A stretch of DNA of 64,000 nucleotides from Chrysopilus asiliformis. Lineage: Eukaryota; Arthropoda; Insecta; Diptera; Rhagionidae. Below, one piece after another: positions 13,301-28,600 of the stretch (position 1 is the first letter of the stretch; each line of letters opens with the position of its first letter). Under the pieces are notes generated by a model that ran no database searches, was not told where the DNA came from, and worked only from the letters and a program-made list of their open reading frames with translations. The stretch spans positions 105,350,433-105,414,432 of the forward strand of contig OZ035960.1 of the NCBI GenBank assembly GCA_964034945.1. Direction: 5' to 3'. Position numbers and translations under genes: made by a program.

Positions 13301-16300
13301 CACCAAGAGTGGTTTTCTTTTATATTTTGCTGGTGAAGTTCGGGGTGTTTCAAGCCGAAAATGAAAGTCAGAATGCAGTTTGCAGAAGCAAATCTGTCGA
13401 AAAGTTTTGAATAAGAAAAACATTAGAAGAAACGAAAAAAAAACTACAAAACATATCGAAAGTTTAAAAAAAATTGTGTAGAGTTTATTTGAATTAATTT
13501 CATTTTTTGGAATCGATTTTTCTGAATAAAAATTTTGTCTGTCCTCATTTGTCTGAATTTGACGACTGGCACCTGGTAATTGTAGCTTTTCTTATGTTGT
13601 TCCTAAGGAACAGAAAAAAGCAAAAACTTTTTGCACAGGGTCTGCGAAAATACGACACGCTTTTTTCTAGTTTCTCGAACCTCCTTACTTCTAATGATTT
13701 AAAAAAAAAACATACACACACACCAGAAGGGAATGCTAAAATTAAAAGATGTTTTCCTTAGGGTAGTTATGTAGTGTTTTTGAACTTTTCTTCACGATTC
13801 CTTAACCCCAAATTAATCATTTTTAATCATTTTTGGGCGAATAACCCAAAACGATTTATTTTATCAGGACATGAACCTTTGCAAAAATAAATTGTTCCAA
13901 GAACTCTTCTGGAATCTCTTGAATATTGCTCCACTACCATTAATTAGTAGCAATTAACCAATTTTACTGTCAATAAAAATACAAAACATTCGTTCTACAA
14001 ACAGTTTTTTTTTGCCAAAAATTGATTAATGAAAGAGGAAGCAAATGAAAGTGTGATCAATTGAGGTTCTTTGCCACCATTCAATCGCCTTCTGCTCAAT
14101 TAAATTGTTTTTCAACCATTTGTGTACTAAATTCAAATTCGATTTCACGGTAGAACACTTTGGCATCAATTTTTTCCTCTATAATTTAAAAAGAAATCTC
14201 ATGCTGTGCACAAACTTTAAATCCTCGCCAAATAGATGCAAATCTCTACCATTCATAGCTGGCCAATGGTTTACGATCAACGCGGCATTTCTTGTAGATT
14301 TTCATAAAAGTCTTTGATGGATTAGAAACTAATCATCTGAAGATCAATCGCCATCATTTGTCTAATGGTTTTTTTCCATTCTAAATGCAAATCTGAAAAT
14401 TACTAAAGAAAACAAAAACAAATCCTCCTAATTAATGATGACCAGTTCCGCAGTGCGGCAGTCTTTTTAATCGCGTCGAATCTTTTGTCTTAAAATTATT
14501 AAATCCGATCGAATTTTAGATTTTTACCAAATAAAATATCTTCAAATTTCGCATTGAACTTCAAATTTATGAGGATTCCGAACTTGGCCCAGATGTTTTG
14601 CCATAATCCAAATGCAGATCAAAACATTCCGATTCAACGCCAACCTCCGGCAAAAATGACAAAAACGTAGATACTTTGCAAGCGTTTCAGTTGACAGAAT
14701 TTTGTAATTTTTGCCAATTTCAAACTTGGGTGATCTTCAGCCGTTTTTGATGATCTTCAAACCCGGTGATCTTCGTTAGTGATTTTTGTGCCTCCAATTT
14801 ACGTGATCGTTGTCTAAATTGGTGTCGGTGAATTCACGCAAATGGCACGGGACAAAATCACTACTGCTGCCGCAATCCAAAATGTCTGCATCGTCGTTAA
14901 AATTTTTTGGGTCAAAATGGCCTAGAGAATGGTGATAACATGATAAAATGCAATCACTTATGGCATGACATTTTCTGTTCCGAATTTTCTGCACACCATC
15001 ATTTCAGCCTGGGGCGACGATCGTAACGCAGCTAACTGAATACGGAACTTTGTAGGCGGATCTGATGATTTTATGGCTGAAAAAAACATTTTCGATCAGA
15101 TTGAAACCTTAATTTAAATTTATTGGGCATCGCATGGCTATGGGGCTCGTTTTTATTTCATGAAATTCATTTTTACACTGTAAATATAGAAATTATGAAA
15201 TCAGTGATTCAGGTTTGCATATTTTACAAATATTTTGTTTTTTCTTTCGAGATTTTGGATTGCTATGCCATAATTTTTGTGTCGTATTGCCATTAATGAT
15301 TGTCAGATTCGTTTAGGAAATTGAATTTTTGTGGCGAATATGTGGACAATATGAAATTAAGTTATGATCGAATAGTCCCCCGTGGATGAAATTTGATACG
15401 GGGACGTTATATTCAATGTGTCAACACTAATCGATCATAATTTAGGGTAAAAGATAATTAAAGTTTTGTTAATTTCATAAAATTGATTTTGCGGTGCTTT
15501 GTTTTGAGATTTCGATGAGGTGAAACTAATTATCAGCTTACCTTGCTTAATTCAAGGCATATAGTAATAATAATTTTGTTAATTATGGCTGACAACACTT
15601 TTGTCTAAAAATAGCAACACAATTGCGTTAGGTGAACTGGTGACCTTTTAATGGAGGTGACTTAATTGTTGTGTATTCAAATTAGTAGACGTACACGGAT
15701 GTACCTGAAGTTTTATTGATTTGGTGATCCAATTCGCAAAATTTCATTTTAATCAGCTCATCAGTTTCAGCATTAAAATAGTTTGCATCGAATTTGGGTT
15801 GGAGAATTCTCTTTTCCGTTTTTTCTGCAAAAATCATTTAATTTGATTGGTCAAATGTCGTTTTTACTTTCCTCTTCTGTAGAGGGACAGGGTCATATTC
15901 ATGACGGAGACCGACTCGAGAACGGGGCAGATAGAAAATTTCTGATCAGTACGAATTCCGTTTCAGGCAAAATTATGAGGATGTTAGTTCATCTGTCTGT
16001 CCGCCTGTCGGTCTCTAGAAAACTACGATTTTCCTAAAACTCTTTTATAAGTCGTTAAAATTGTAAGTCGCTAGCTCAACACGTTCTCGAGTTATACGTA
16101 TCTTAAATAACTCGAGAACGCGTTGAGCTAGCGACTTAAAATTTTAGCGACTTGTAAATGAGGTTTAGGAAAATCGTAGTTTTCTATCAACTTTTGGATA
16201 AGTAACGTTAGCTGTAGCTGTAACGGGTATTTACTACAACTGTAATTTAAAAAAAATGTATCTCCCATACATTTTTTTTAAATTACAGTTGTAGTAAATA

Positions 16301-16536
16301 CTTATTTCGATCGACTAGCTAGTCGATTAAACAGGCCCACATTTATTCTGGTGCACACGATATAATGACCTTTCCTAGGTAATTTGGGGCTGATGAATCC
16401 GAATAGTAGTAGTTTGGCTGTACCAGCTATACTTTTTCAGATATAAAGGGAAAAAAATCGTTGATCTCCAAGTTGTGATCAATACAAAACTTTTCTCTGC
16501 GATATTTAATTTCGGAAAAAATATGAAAAAATAATT

Positions 16537-16618
<82 letters not shown>

Positions 16619-19600
16619 TCTCGGCACTACAACCGGTTTCCGGTTTTGGCCTGCCGCAATGTCTCTCGCCAGAGGTCCCGGTCACGTGCTGATGTCCTCC
16701 CGGTCACGTGCCGAGAACCGTTAGAGATACGTATAAGCCACTAAAGCAAAAAATGTAGAAAATTTTATTTCCTATAAATTTGTTTATATGATTTTTTTCA
16801 CAAAAGTGCATAGTTTTCGAGAGATTTTCAAAAAACTGAATTTTTTTCAAATATCTTGATCGATCTCCATCATCATCGATCTCCATCATCAATACAATAC
16901 TTTCCCACTATAGAAGGGGAAAGTAAAAATACTTGTCTCTTATTTTCCAACATTCTTTCACATAATGTAAATTTCATTAAGATATGAGAGTTGCACGTTT
17001 CGAGGTTTACTTGTTAGTGACATAGAATTAATTTATAAGTTCATAACATTAAATAAAATTTAAACGATAATTAAACATATTTTATGATCTTGTCAGTGAG
17101 ATTACCATTCACTTATTTCTACAACTCTATAGTTGGAATAATTAAATAAAACAAATTGCAGCAATTAGTTTTATGTTATGCTAAAATTTATTAAGTCAAG
17201 GTGTTTACCATAAAACCTCTTGAATATAAAAAAAAAGACATGTCAGTTGAAAAATAGAGTATCTTCTTCACATTTCGTGAGAAACCGTATTAAAGTTACA
17301 AATGTCGATTATGTCGACTGAAATCATGAAAACTATGCGAGAACTTCACATACTTCACACAATTTTTTTGGACAAAAGTCATGCGGTCAATTGCGTGAGG
17401 TGTGCGTGCCGAATATCAGCATCGGTCGGCTAGGATCTCATTATTGCTCAGCTATGGTCTTTCGATTATACAACATTAAAGCATAAAAGCATGATCTTTA
17501 AATTACATTAGCATCGTTTTGCCTCCCATTTGGGTCCTCCTGCGCCGTATCATCTTCATTATGTCTTTTAATTCAAACCACTACTGGCTGTTCAACCTCA
17601 TTATTTACCTGGTTTTATGCTGCCGGGGGTAGTAGATGAGAATCATGTTTGACTTATGTTGCCATTCGTGACCACTGTGTCACGAGATTCTCACCTCGAA
17701 CTATTGCAAAATGTCGCCACAGCGCGACGACGACGCGACCGACGTCATAATGAAATTAATGGCTACGCAACAAGTATCATTGATGATTTACCGTGATGGA
17801 TTTTTGGAAAAATGTGAAACTTATCAAGATATTCTGGCGATGTTGGCGTCTCGCCGTTTTTAAATGTTGAAATAGGCTTGGAAAATCAAAATCTCACACT
17901 TTGTGCGTAAATTGATGAGAAAATTTTGAGGAACCTGTCGTTTATGTGTACATTGAATATAGAACTTGTTTTTTAGTCTCCCATTGAATTTTAAAATTTC
18001 CGTAAGTCTTTTTCTTTTACAAATTAATTTGATGTGGTCATCAAATAATTTCTTATAACCATAGAATAAATATTAAAGAAAATTTAAGAAAATTATATTC
18101 GATATCTTGAGAAAATTTGATGAGCCCGTTTGCATGTTTGTCACAGGATCACGTTAAAACGGCTCGATGACATTTCACGAATTTCATGGAAGTTAAATTA
18201 GTAGCATAAGCTATAAATTTTGTTAGGAGAACCTCTTCTCCCATCCCTCAAACAACTGGAATTGAGAGCGGTATGCCTTTTTGAAAAAAATATAGATACA
18301 AAAAGGGTTTAAAATTCAATTTTACATAACTCTTTCATACAAAAAAATTTAATCGAGCCAATTCTTTTCCCTGCCCTTATTCAAATGAAGCAGTTTTTAC
18401 AAGTTTTTCGAAAATGATGGGTACTGCCTAAAAAGCTTTTGAAAAAAAGTATTTTAAATACGATTCCACATAACTTTTCCATATATCATGTTCCAATCGG
18501 AGTAACTATCAAAGAGTTTTACTACTTCATATGCTATATTCGAGAAATCGGGACAGGAGAGAGAGAGAGAGACGGAAGAATGGTATTATTTCAATGTTAG
18601 AATCTTTATACAGGCGTGTCTAGGTTAACGACGTTTTTGGGCATGCGTACTTTACACAAGATATGCGTGGTGTTATTGGGAGGAGTGACCCAACTGGATC
18701 TTGATGTATGGATCAGTTACGTAAAATCCATTTCTAAACACATTTTACCTTTATAAATTATTCAATACGGCTCACCAATTTCGAGAGAATTAAAAAAAAG
18801 TGCTTGGTTTGTATGGGGGAGGGGAGGGGAGGGGAGAAGGACTAGTGCGATTTTGTCCGGTCAAGAACTTATCCTTGGTATTTACGAGAAATGCAATTGT
18901 AAAAAATTTCAAGTCTCTAGCTTAATCCGTTCGAAAGTTACGGTGTTCACGGACGGACAGACGAAGGGACATGCGGAAATCAAAATCTTTTATCATCCCA
19001 AACACCCTGGTGAAGTTTATTCCTATGTCCAAGGATTGGTTTGAGGCGTTACAATTGGTGTACGAAATTTAATATACTCTTATGATATATCATACAGAAT
19101 ATAAAAAACCCATAAAGTAAGTTTGATGTACCATCTATATAAATTCTCCAAGGTATGAAGCAGAAAAATGCTACTAAATACCGGTTACAATGCCAATGCC
19201 GGTAGCAAATATAGTAGGTAAATAAATAAGTTAAGTGCTACTGAAATAATTTTTTTAAATAATTACCTTTTGGCCAAATTGAGGAAATATTTCAAAATTT
19301 GATGCTAATGGGTCTAATTTTTTTTTGAAAGGGTTCTCATAACTTTTTTTACAGTAGCCAACATTAATGAAAATCTCAATTACTCAAAAATATCTGCGAA
19401 GAGATTCATACATCAAATTGGAAACACGTCAAAACATTGAAAAATACGTCAAAACAATTTTAAATTGTTTTCTATTACTTTCTGTAGAAAAACTTATAAC
19501 TAATTAAGATGATTCAAAAGAAAGATGCCCCTGGCATCTTAAACTATTAGTTATATTAACAGAAATCGTGTATAATTAAATTTTTTGATGCAAAAAATCA

Positions 19601-22600
19601 GAAGATGTAAAAAAAACATTATCGACTCGATGACTTCTGGTAATGAACTTAGAGGAAGCCCATCATCAACAATTAAATCTGGCTACCAGCAATGATCGTC
19701 TTAAGTTAATGGCTAGAATATCATTTCTAAGTTTCATTCAATTAAAAATTTATACCGAGAAAAAAATTATTAAAAAATATTCTTAATAGATTGTAACTGA
19801 CTCTCAACAGGTAGTTAGTTAAAATATTGGAAAAAATAATTATTACATAATAGTTTCCTTTATTAAATTTGTTGAGTTTCACAGAAAGATGCATGGGGTT
19901 TTTTTTCCCATCGCGGCAATCGGAAGTCGGCCTCTGGGCAAAAAACTTCAGGTGATTTCTTGGATTTTCTTCCCGGATCATCACCTTCGAACTGCTCTAC
20001 AGTAGCTTTGGCAGTTTTTTTTCATTTGCTCATTTTTTCGGTTAATGAAATTTCACACTCCCAAATGACCTTACCCTATGCTGTTATTTGAGTAAACATT
20101 TCAAACAATTTGAAAAATTTCGGTTCATTTGGCGCTTACATAATCTGAGCACGAGTTTTAGATATGGACCTTGTTTAGCAAGATTTCTACCTGATAGCAG
20201 GGAACAATTACCTGCCGATAGTCAGATTCAAACCGAAAATCAGGTCCAGATGGATTCTTTCTACTAAACTCAACAAACAACATAAAAAAACAACTCATTT
20301 CTATCTGAAATTTTCCTCGATGGGGAGGGGTTATAAATTTATGCTATCAAGCGGTAAAAGTTGTAAAAATTCCCATCAAGGTTACCACTCGCTGCTATTT
20401 CGCTATGCTGCTGATTTTTGTTTTGTAGATTTAAAAAAAAAATTTGAAAAAAAAACACTCATGAAAGAAGAAATAGAACTGAGGTAATTCAAATGGACGA
20501 TGTCAGAGTCGTTTTATGGCAATTAATTTCTAGTTTATTGGCCTTCTGCTATTTGTTGAATGTCTGGAATGTCCATCACATCAAAGCTTCTTTCTATAAT
20601 TTTGTCAATTTATGCGCCAAAAAATTGATTAAGCTGTGGATAAAGTGTATATAAAGAACTGGGCCAAGTTTGACACTTTGCTAGCTTAATAATAGTATGA
20701 TATTATTGTGATTGTATTATAATACCCCTAAATATTGAAATGCCACATTTGCATTTCAATGGGGAGCCTCTGGCATAATTTGATGATGTTTCTGTAGAAA
20801 TTAACTAATTTGGTGATAAATTTTTTGAGATCTCAGATAACTCAGTCTTAGAGATCATTTGGATGCAAATTTAATGATTTAAGCATACACAATTTAATGA
20901 TCTCTTCAGAACCGCGAAATAAAAAAAACTTGTATTTTCAAAAATGACATCTTATTTTTTTTTTGTCAATTAGATTCAATTGTTTTGGTTTTTATTATCA
21001 TTTACACATGCCGGAGAGTTGGAATTATTTGGGAATGGTTAGCTTTTTTAAATTACATTAATTTTAAAAAAACTTTTTTTTGGAAATTATTAATGTATAT
21101 ACCTACGATTTTTTTAAATTTTATAGGGTGTACCTGTCGTTGCCGGGTTAAAGTTTTTTGCATAAGTTTTTTTTTGCACCAAAAGACATAGAATAAAAAA
21201 AAATTGTCATACCTTCAGAACCTCCCGTTTCAAATTCTGAAATTCTTACACCAGATTCGTGATTAGCAGCCTCGAAAACCACATATTGCCAGTTTTTCCG
21301 AGATAAAATGATAAAAGGATATTTGAGTTATTCTTAGAGGACCTCGAAAACGCTTTAATGTCAGTTTTTGCGAGAAAAAAGGATATTTACGTTATCTTTA
21401 CTTCGTCTTCCGTTTCTAATTTTGAAGTTATAATTTCTCAAGCTTATAAACGGGCCAGGCTTCATAGCAAAAATCAATGTTTTATAACACCTGCCCTCTA
21501 CCCACCTGCCGTTTACCCCATTAGGGGTGGAATTTTGAAAAACCGTTTCTTAGCGAGCACCTAAGACGAATTTGGGTGATAAATTTCGTGGCAATCGGTT
21601 CGATAGTTCGAAAGATACTCTGATGAGTGAGTGTATATGTTACCGGCCAAACCCGATTTCAGGCTAAATTAGTTTAGCCTAGGCCAAACTAGTTGGTCCT
21701 AATAGAAACTCTAGGAACGTCTAGGAACGTCTAGGAACGTCTAGGAACGTCTAGGAACGTCTAGGAACGTCTAGGAACGTCTAGGAACGTGTAGGAACGT
21801 AGAAACGCTCTAGGAACGTACAGACAAAAAATGAATCCCCCTTTAGGTTTTCTTTTTAGAATATTGTATTTTGGAAGTGAGGGAGGAGAGTGTGAATGGG
21901 GAAGGGGTGTGTGTGGTTGGGGGATGATATGTGAAGCGAGGCCGCGGCCTAGAAAATTGAAATTAAATTTAAAAACAAAAAAAACAAAAATTAACAGGTA
22001 ACATAAATTCACTTTGCCTCGAAAAAATTCGAATTTTCGCGCCTAAAAATCACTGAAACATAGCTTGTTAATGCGATAGTTCCTTGAGAACTATATTTAT
22101 CTCGTGAGGAAAGAGTCCTTGTGATTTCTTGCAAAATACAATAAATTTCTCTAATTCGTTGTATCTTTATGAGCTCTTGCAGCTTGTTTAATGGAACTCC
22201 TTGCAGTTTAAATTTTACTGATAAAATTATTGAATTTTTTTAAACCTTTATTCAACGAATTTAAAAACCAATAGTTTTTTCAAAATCCAGGGGGGGGGGA
22301 GGTGGTTCCCCTTACCTGTACCTGCAGACGCCGATGATTACAAGATACTAATTTTGGCGGGAAAACATATTTCGATGAGGCAATGTTTTTTTTTTTTGTC
22401 AATAAAACCTGATTGCACTTCCTATACAGCGAAAGAGCATCAATTCAAAACACTTTAATATTATTCAAATCATAGATTTGTCGGTAAAGAAATAAATTTT
22501 TATTAATATGTATACTATTTATAAAAAAATCATTTCAAAAGCCAAAACATTTTATGACATCTAACTTTTTAACGGTTTCTAAAATTTCCAATTCACACAT

Positions 22601-25600
22601 GGTTTCAAATTTGCATGTGACAGTTATCTTCTTAGGAAGTTATTAAAACCGATTAACTTCGGACTTTAAAGATATAATCTAATTAACCGCTAATTTATTT
22701 TAAAAGTTTTTTTATTGTCACTTTGAAGATTTTAAGATTTATTACTATTTTTACACACAGTTACTAGACGATTATTCCACATGAATGTTAACCTATTTTG
22801 CATATCTATTTTCGATACAGATATTCATCAGATAAATATGTTTATTATGAAAGAAAATAAAACTCTTTACACTCAGAAAAATGGAGGCTAACTCGACGAC
22901 CTACATACGGCGTAATTGGCCTCGGGCAGGCGCGCGTTCGCCTGCATGTGGGAAAGTAAAACTGAGTTGACCTGTGGTCGGAGAAATTCTGAAATTAAGC
23001 CACCAGCAGGTGAAGTAGGGCATTGGGAGCTGCACGAGTTGACCTTAGATAGGTTAACTCTGACCGCTAGCTGGCTTACAGACACCTCTGTAAGGTCAGA
23101 GTTAACCTGACAAAAAGTTGACCTGAACATTTTTCTGAGTGTATTTAGATGCAAAGAATGACTGACAAGGTGAGATGTTAATACTATGGATTTTTTAATT
23201 TTTTTTTAAAGTATAAAATCCTAGCCTTGTTTTTGTTTGTAGAAAATTATTTGTGGTTAAAAAATTGTTTTCTTCTTTTTGGTCAAACAGTATATTTTTA
23301 TCCCTGATTTGACTTTGAAACCTCGTTAACGAGGGGACTTGCTGATTAAAACTCTCCATCACGTTGACATGTATCTTTACATGCCACGGCTTTAAAGTCA
23401 GTGCAACATGAATTGCCGGAGTATGGAAAACGACTTATTATAGTTTAAATGTTATATCATATTAATACTCTATAGGATATATCATATAGAAATATATTAA
23501 ATTTTGTATATCGTTTGTAACGCATCGAACCAATACTCGGACACAAAAATGAACTACACCAGGGTGTTAAGGCCTGTGTCCACATGGAAGTTTATTTGCA
23601 GAAGTCGCTTCTAGAAGAGACTTCTGGAAGTTTTTCCCGTGAAAACACTAACTGCAAGTGAACTTCCAGAAGTTGTGACACCAGAAATCTCTTCTGGAAG
23701 CGACTTCTGCAAATAAACTTCCATGTGGACACAGGCCTTTAGGGATGATAAAAGATTTTGATTTTCGCATATCCATCCGTCTGTCCGTCAGTGAACACCA
23801 TAAACTTCGAAAAGATTGAGCTACAGACTTGAAATTTTTTATAGTTACGTTTCTCGTAAATGGCTAGACTAAGTTCTTAAACGGGCAAAGTTGTACTATT
23901 CCTTCCGTTCTCATCCATACAAACGAAACACTTTATTGCAATTTTCTCGAAAAAGGTGAGTCACATTGAAAATTTTATAAAGGTAAAATGTGTTTAGAAT
24001 AGGATTTTACATAACTCATCCATACACCAAAATCCAATCGGACCACTGATACAAACTTTTAGGGGTACGAGGCATCAAAATGCATTACTTGTCATTTGTA
24101 AAAAAAAAGTAAGGCGATCTTAAATTGAAAATCTACACAGGGCGCAGTTCGGGTTGGCTACGGCCGCCCTACACTGCCCGTATTTTTTTTTTTTGAATAA
24201 AAATATATGTATGTATGTAATTATAAGTTCCTGAAATTTTTTTCAAAGTCGTGCGAGGGCGTGATTTGAGATTCCAAGGGAATTTGAGAACCACTGAAAA
24301 CTAGGCGAATCACTAGATTAGAGTATTTGACACCCCTGGCAATTGTAGCTTTTCTTGTGTTTTTAAATAGTGCTTTTTTGTGAATTTTGGAGCAGATTTT
24401 CTCTTCAAAGGGCTCCAAGAATTTCCAAATTTAGTACGATTTTAAGGCATTTTTGTTTCGTCTCTTATACAAATTCAGAAGTAGGATAGAAGTTTCAAAA
24501 ACAATTTTTAGGTTTTCCTTGTTAAATATTTTATTAATTGTGTGGCATTAAGACAAAATAACATATATGTAGATAAGCTGTGTCGATCGTTAGATTATGT
24601 TTTGTTTTTCAAATGTCGATCGTTAGATTATGTTTTGTTTTTCAAACATAACAGAAATAGTATTAAGGACAACTAGTATTTATTTCATTAACCTCCCGAC
24701 GAGCAATAATTCAATTACGGCCTCATATGGAAAATATTTGAATATCCTTGAAGTCAAATTATCATCTTAATCAATTAAACTTGTAATACTTAATCCAAAT
24801 GTCATGTGAGAACAAATTAAATTTACATCGCTTTTTATTATCTATTAATGTAATCTCCGTGAAATGCCATTGATTCGGAATCACCCGAATGTATGTCGAA
24901 AATGTTGCATTTGTAAGAATACTAAAATATTATCCATAGCTGAATAAGCCCAGGCACAATATTAATAATCAAATTAATCAAAGTTGCGGCATTTCTAGCG
25001 AAATTGTCACCGATTGTGGTATCCATTGGTGATCGTTTGAAAATTTTGCTGGTGGATCATGTCCATAGAATGCGGAATTCAAAAAGTGTTTTATGTGCAA
25101 TGCAATAAAGTGCATTGGAAAAAGACGCGTGCGTACAAAATGTCGCATAACGAGTTTCTGCGTTTTTTTGTGATGCGTCGCGCTACAAGCGTGATTGTAA
25201 TATTCCATTTACGATGCTATTTGTGGAATCTTTGGTGACTAGTAACCAACATTTAAGTTTGTAGCTGATTACGAGAATTTAATTTAAACCATTGAATTTT
25301 CTTATATGAAATGTAAAAATATATAGTGAAGATATTTTTTTTATATTGCCAAAACAGTTTAATTAGTCCTATATTTATCTAAGTACATTTCAGCATTTCA
25401 GTTTGATATCTCCTAATACCACTATTAATACTACGGGTCCATATTTTATATACATTTTATAATAAAAAAATTAAAACAAAAAAAAAACACTGAGTTTTAT
25501 GATTAACTAGCACTCTAGCATAGAGTTCTAGCACTCTAGCATAGAGTCTTAGCACTCTAGCATAGAGTCCTAGAACTCTAGCATAGAGTCCTAGCACTCT

Positions 25601-28600
25601 AGCATAGAGTCCTAGCACTCTAGCATAGAGTCCTAGCACTCTAGCATAGAGTATGTTCCTCTAAAATGCACCAGGAAGGAAATATTCGTGGAAATACCTT
25701 AATTCAATTTCTATCATATCAAAGAAAATTAACAAGGTTCACATTTTCAACTGCACACCCCGAACGTAAAGAAAAACGATAAAAGCAGAGAGAATTTTTC
25801 GTTGCCGCGCTCAAAAACTCGGTTATTCGAAGGTGCAGTAAAAAATGTGAACAACTACTGAGAGAACTTTAAGAACATAAAAATTACAGAGCTTCCACAT
25901 CATATCTGTTGCAAACACCCAAATCGTCTTGGGTAGATTTTCGTGTGGAGCCAAAGGATCAGTGTTTGGATCTTCAAACAGAACACTTTGGCTTTGTCTG
26001 AAAGATTTTTCGGACTTTTACCAAAGATATCATAAGACGTTTGTATAAAGAATAATGTACAAACGCCTAATGATTTGCTTGTTTTCAATTAAGCTAAACA
26101 ATTCTCAATTATTGGTAAAAACATAAGAAAAGCTACAATTGCCAAGGGCCAATCGTCAAATACTCTTCATGATGATAGACAAAATGTTTATTTAAAAAAA
26201 AATCATTTTTATAGAAGAGAGGAGAAGCAGTGGTCCGATTGGATTTTAGTGTATGTATGAGTTATGTAAAACCCTATTTTAAACACATTTTACCTTTATA
26301 AATTATTCAATATGACTCACCCTTTTCGAAAAAACTGCAAAAAACTGTTTCATTTGTAGGGGGGAGGGGGAACAAATGGTCCAATTTTCTCTGTACAAAA
26401 ACCTAGCCGAGCTATTTACGAGAAACGCAACTATACAAAATTTCAAGTCTCTTTTCCTTTCCAATCCTTTCGACAGTTATGGTGTTCACGAATGGACAGA
26501 CAGATGGACGGACATGCGGAAATCAGGTCAGACATTAAAAACATTTTCTTCCCACACGGGAAAAATCCGCATAAGAAACGTATATGGGAAAGCGATTATA
26601 GGACTCTTTACTCCATTTTATAGCACAGGCTATTTTATAGCACAGGCTGTTTTATATCACAGGCTATTGCAAGTGAAAACGGGACTTAAGGGTTTTTTTT
26701 TTTTAAATTTTGAAAGTAAGTTTTCTTTCATTAGCGAGATTTTTTTTCCGATTTTTGTAAAAGTCGAAGGCCAAAGGATAACATTCTAGTTTTTTTTAAA
26801 GACGCTTTAGTACAGAATTTTCAGGATTTAAAATTTTTTTTTAAATAATTTTCCCATTCCCGAAATACTTCGAGTTTCATAAAAATTCTTTCGTGTAAGA
26901 AAACCATGGGATGGCCAAAACATATCTTCATTTGGTCTCTGTGCACCTGAAAAAGATTAAAATCGAAGTAAATATCTTGTATCTCCAGTTGTAAAACAGA
27001 GCCATACGAACTTTTGATTTCTTTAGGCGATTTTTCTGTTGACTTTGTGTTATGTGCATTGGGTTTGGATATTTGCCGGGAGATTTCAAATGAATGTTTA
27101 AAAAGGCGATGAGGAGATGATCTTGGAAAATGGAAATGTCAGAGAGTTGTTTCTTTATGTAGTTTGGATATTTTTCTTATTCTTTTTCCAAAAAAAAACA
27201 AAAAGTGTTTATCAGGCTGAGACGATGTGATTTTCTCAAAGTCTCAACGAAATGAAATGAAAATTGTTTTGCAATTGAAGTCTTGGTTTTTTTCGCATTC
27301 TCCCTCATTGTTTTTATTTTCCAGTACACTAATTTAGCTGTCGCTGGTGTGGCTTAATTAGATGAAAAACACTGATGCAATTGCGCAGATAATTGTTTTG
27401 ATGATGGCTAAGCCAAGTTTGTTGGATGAATAGACAATTTTATAACAAAAAAAAAATACATAATAAAATGGGAGGAAGATGTGTTATGTGGTGTGATTTC
27501 AATGTTGAAATAATTTCTGTCCATTCTTATACCTTCAGTTACAATTTATTTGAGGATGTTTCGGTTTCAAATTTAAATTTTATATAATTTTAATTCATGT
27601 GCTTTCTTATATAACACCTACGTCCCCCTGCACTATAACCCAACGAATATAATAATAGTTGACATAAAAACGTCAAATTTTTTTTATTAAATCTGAAATA
27701 ACTCGATAACGGTAAAAGATATCGATCTATGGTTAAAGGCAAAAATATATAGATATTCAATAACTTTTTTGGAATTTCTCGGCTTACAGGTCATTAAAAA
27801 GATAACAAAATGTTATTTTTGTGGATGTTTTCACATTCAAAAAAATTCCACCTAATAGGCCAGAAAGCTATCTCACTCTCATCAGAACCTGCTTTAACAG
27901 CAGCCACGCATCTTCAATATTTTTTTAGTCTATCATATAGAAGTATATTAGATTTAGTATTCCATTTGTAACGCATCGAACCAATGATCGGACATAAAAA
28001 TGAACTACACCAGGGTGTTAGGGATAGCAAAAGATTTTGATTTACGCATGTCTGTCTGTCTGTTTGTCCGTCTGTCTGTCCATCTGTCTGACCGTCTGTC
28101 TATCCGTCTATTTATTCGTCTGTCAGTCCATCTGTCTTTCTCCCTGTCTGTCCGTCTGTCCATGAACACCAGAACTCTCGAAAGGATTGAGCTAGATACT
28201 TGAAATTTTGTATAGTTACGATTCTCATAAATAGGAAGGCTAAGTTCTTACTACACTATGGTGTAAGTTCTTGAACGGGCAAAATTGGATCATTCCTTCT
28301 CCCCTTCCTCATACAATCGAAACAGTTTTTTGCAATTTTCTCGAAAACGGTGTGTGATATTGAAAAATTTATAGAAGCAAAATGTGTTTAGAATAGGCTT
28401 TTATATAACTCATCCATACATCAAAATACAACCCCCTTTCCCATACAAAAGGGGTACTTTTTTCCTATTTCCTCGAAAACTGTGCATCGTATCGCAAAAT
28501 TTTTAAAATTTATAAAAATGAAATGTGTTTAGAATATGATTTTACATAACTTATCTATACATCAAAAACGCTTGAAATTTTTCTCCTCCGGCGCATTTTT

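Larger units (their letters stand above)
15861..16930. mobile_element. Repeat family F, compound foldback copy F2 with nested LINE end
   Basis: It has an F-type terminus at each end: TTTTTACTTTCCTCTTCTGT at 15861 and the inverse CTATAGAAGGGGAAAGTAAA at 16912-16930. The left half is F in one orientation (GACGGAGACCGACTCGAG, ATCAGTACGAATTCCG, a short TCTG array) and the right half is F inverted (GTTGTGATCAATAC...). Two internal palindromes separate them. A LINE 3' end with a (TC)n tail is inserted in the right half. Confidence 0.65.

Noticed and set aside
21711..21830. CRISPR-like array
   Set aside because: A 10-bp head-to-tail minisatellite without spacers in an insect genome.
26376..26789. 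137-codon + strand frame
   Set aside because: The first part is repeat A10 read through its short array; the rest is AT-rich intron with no domain.
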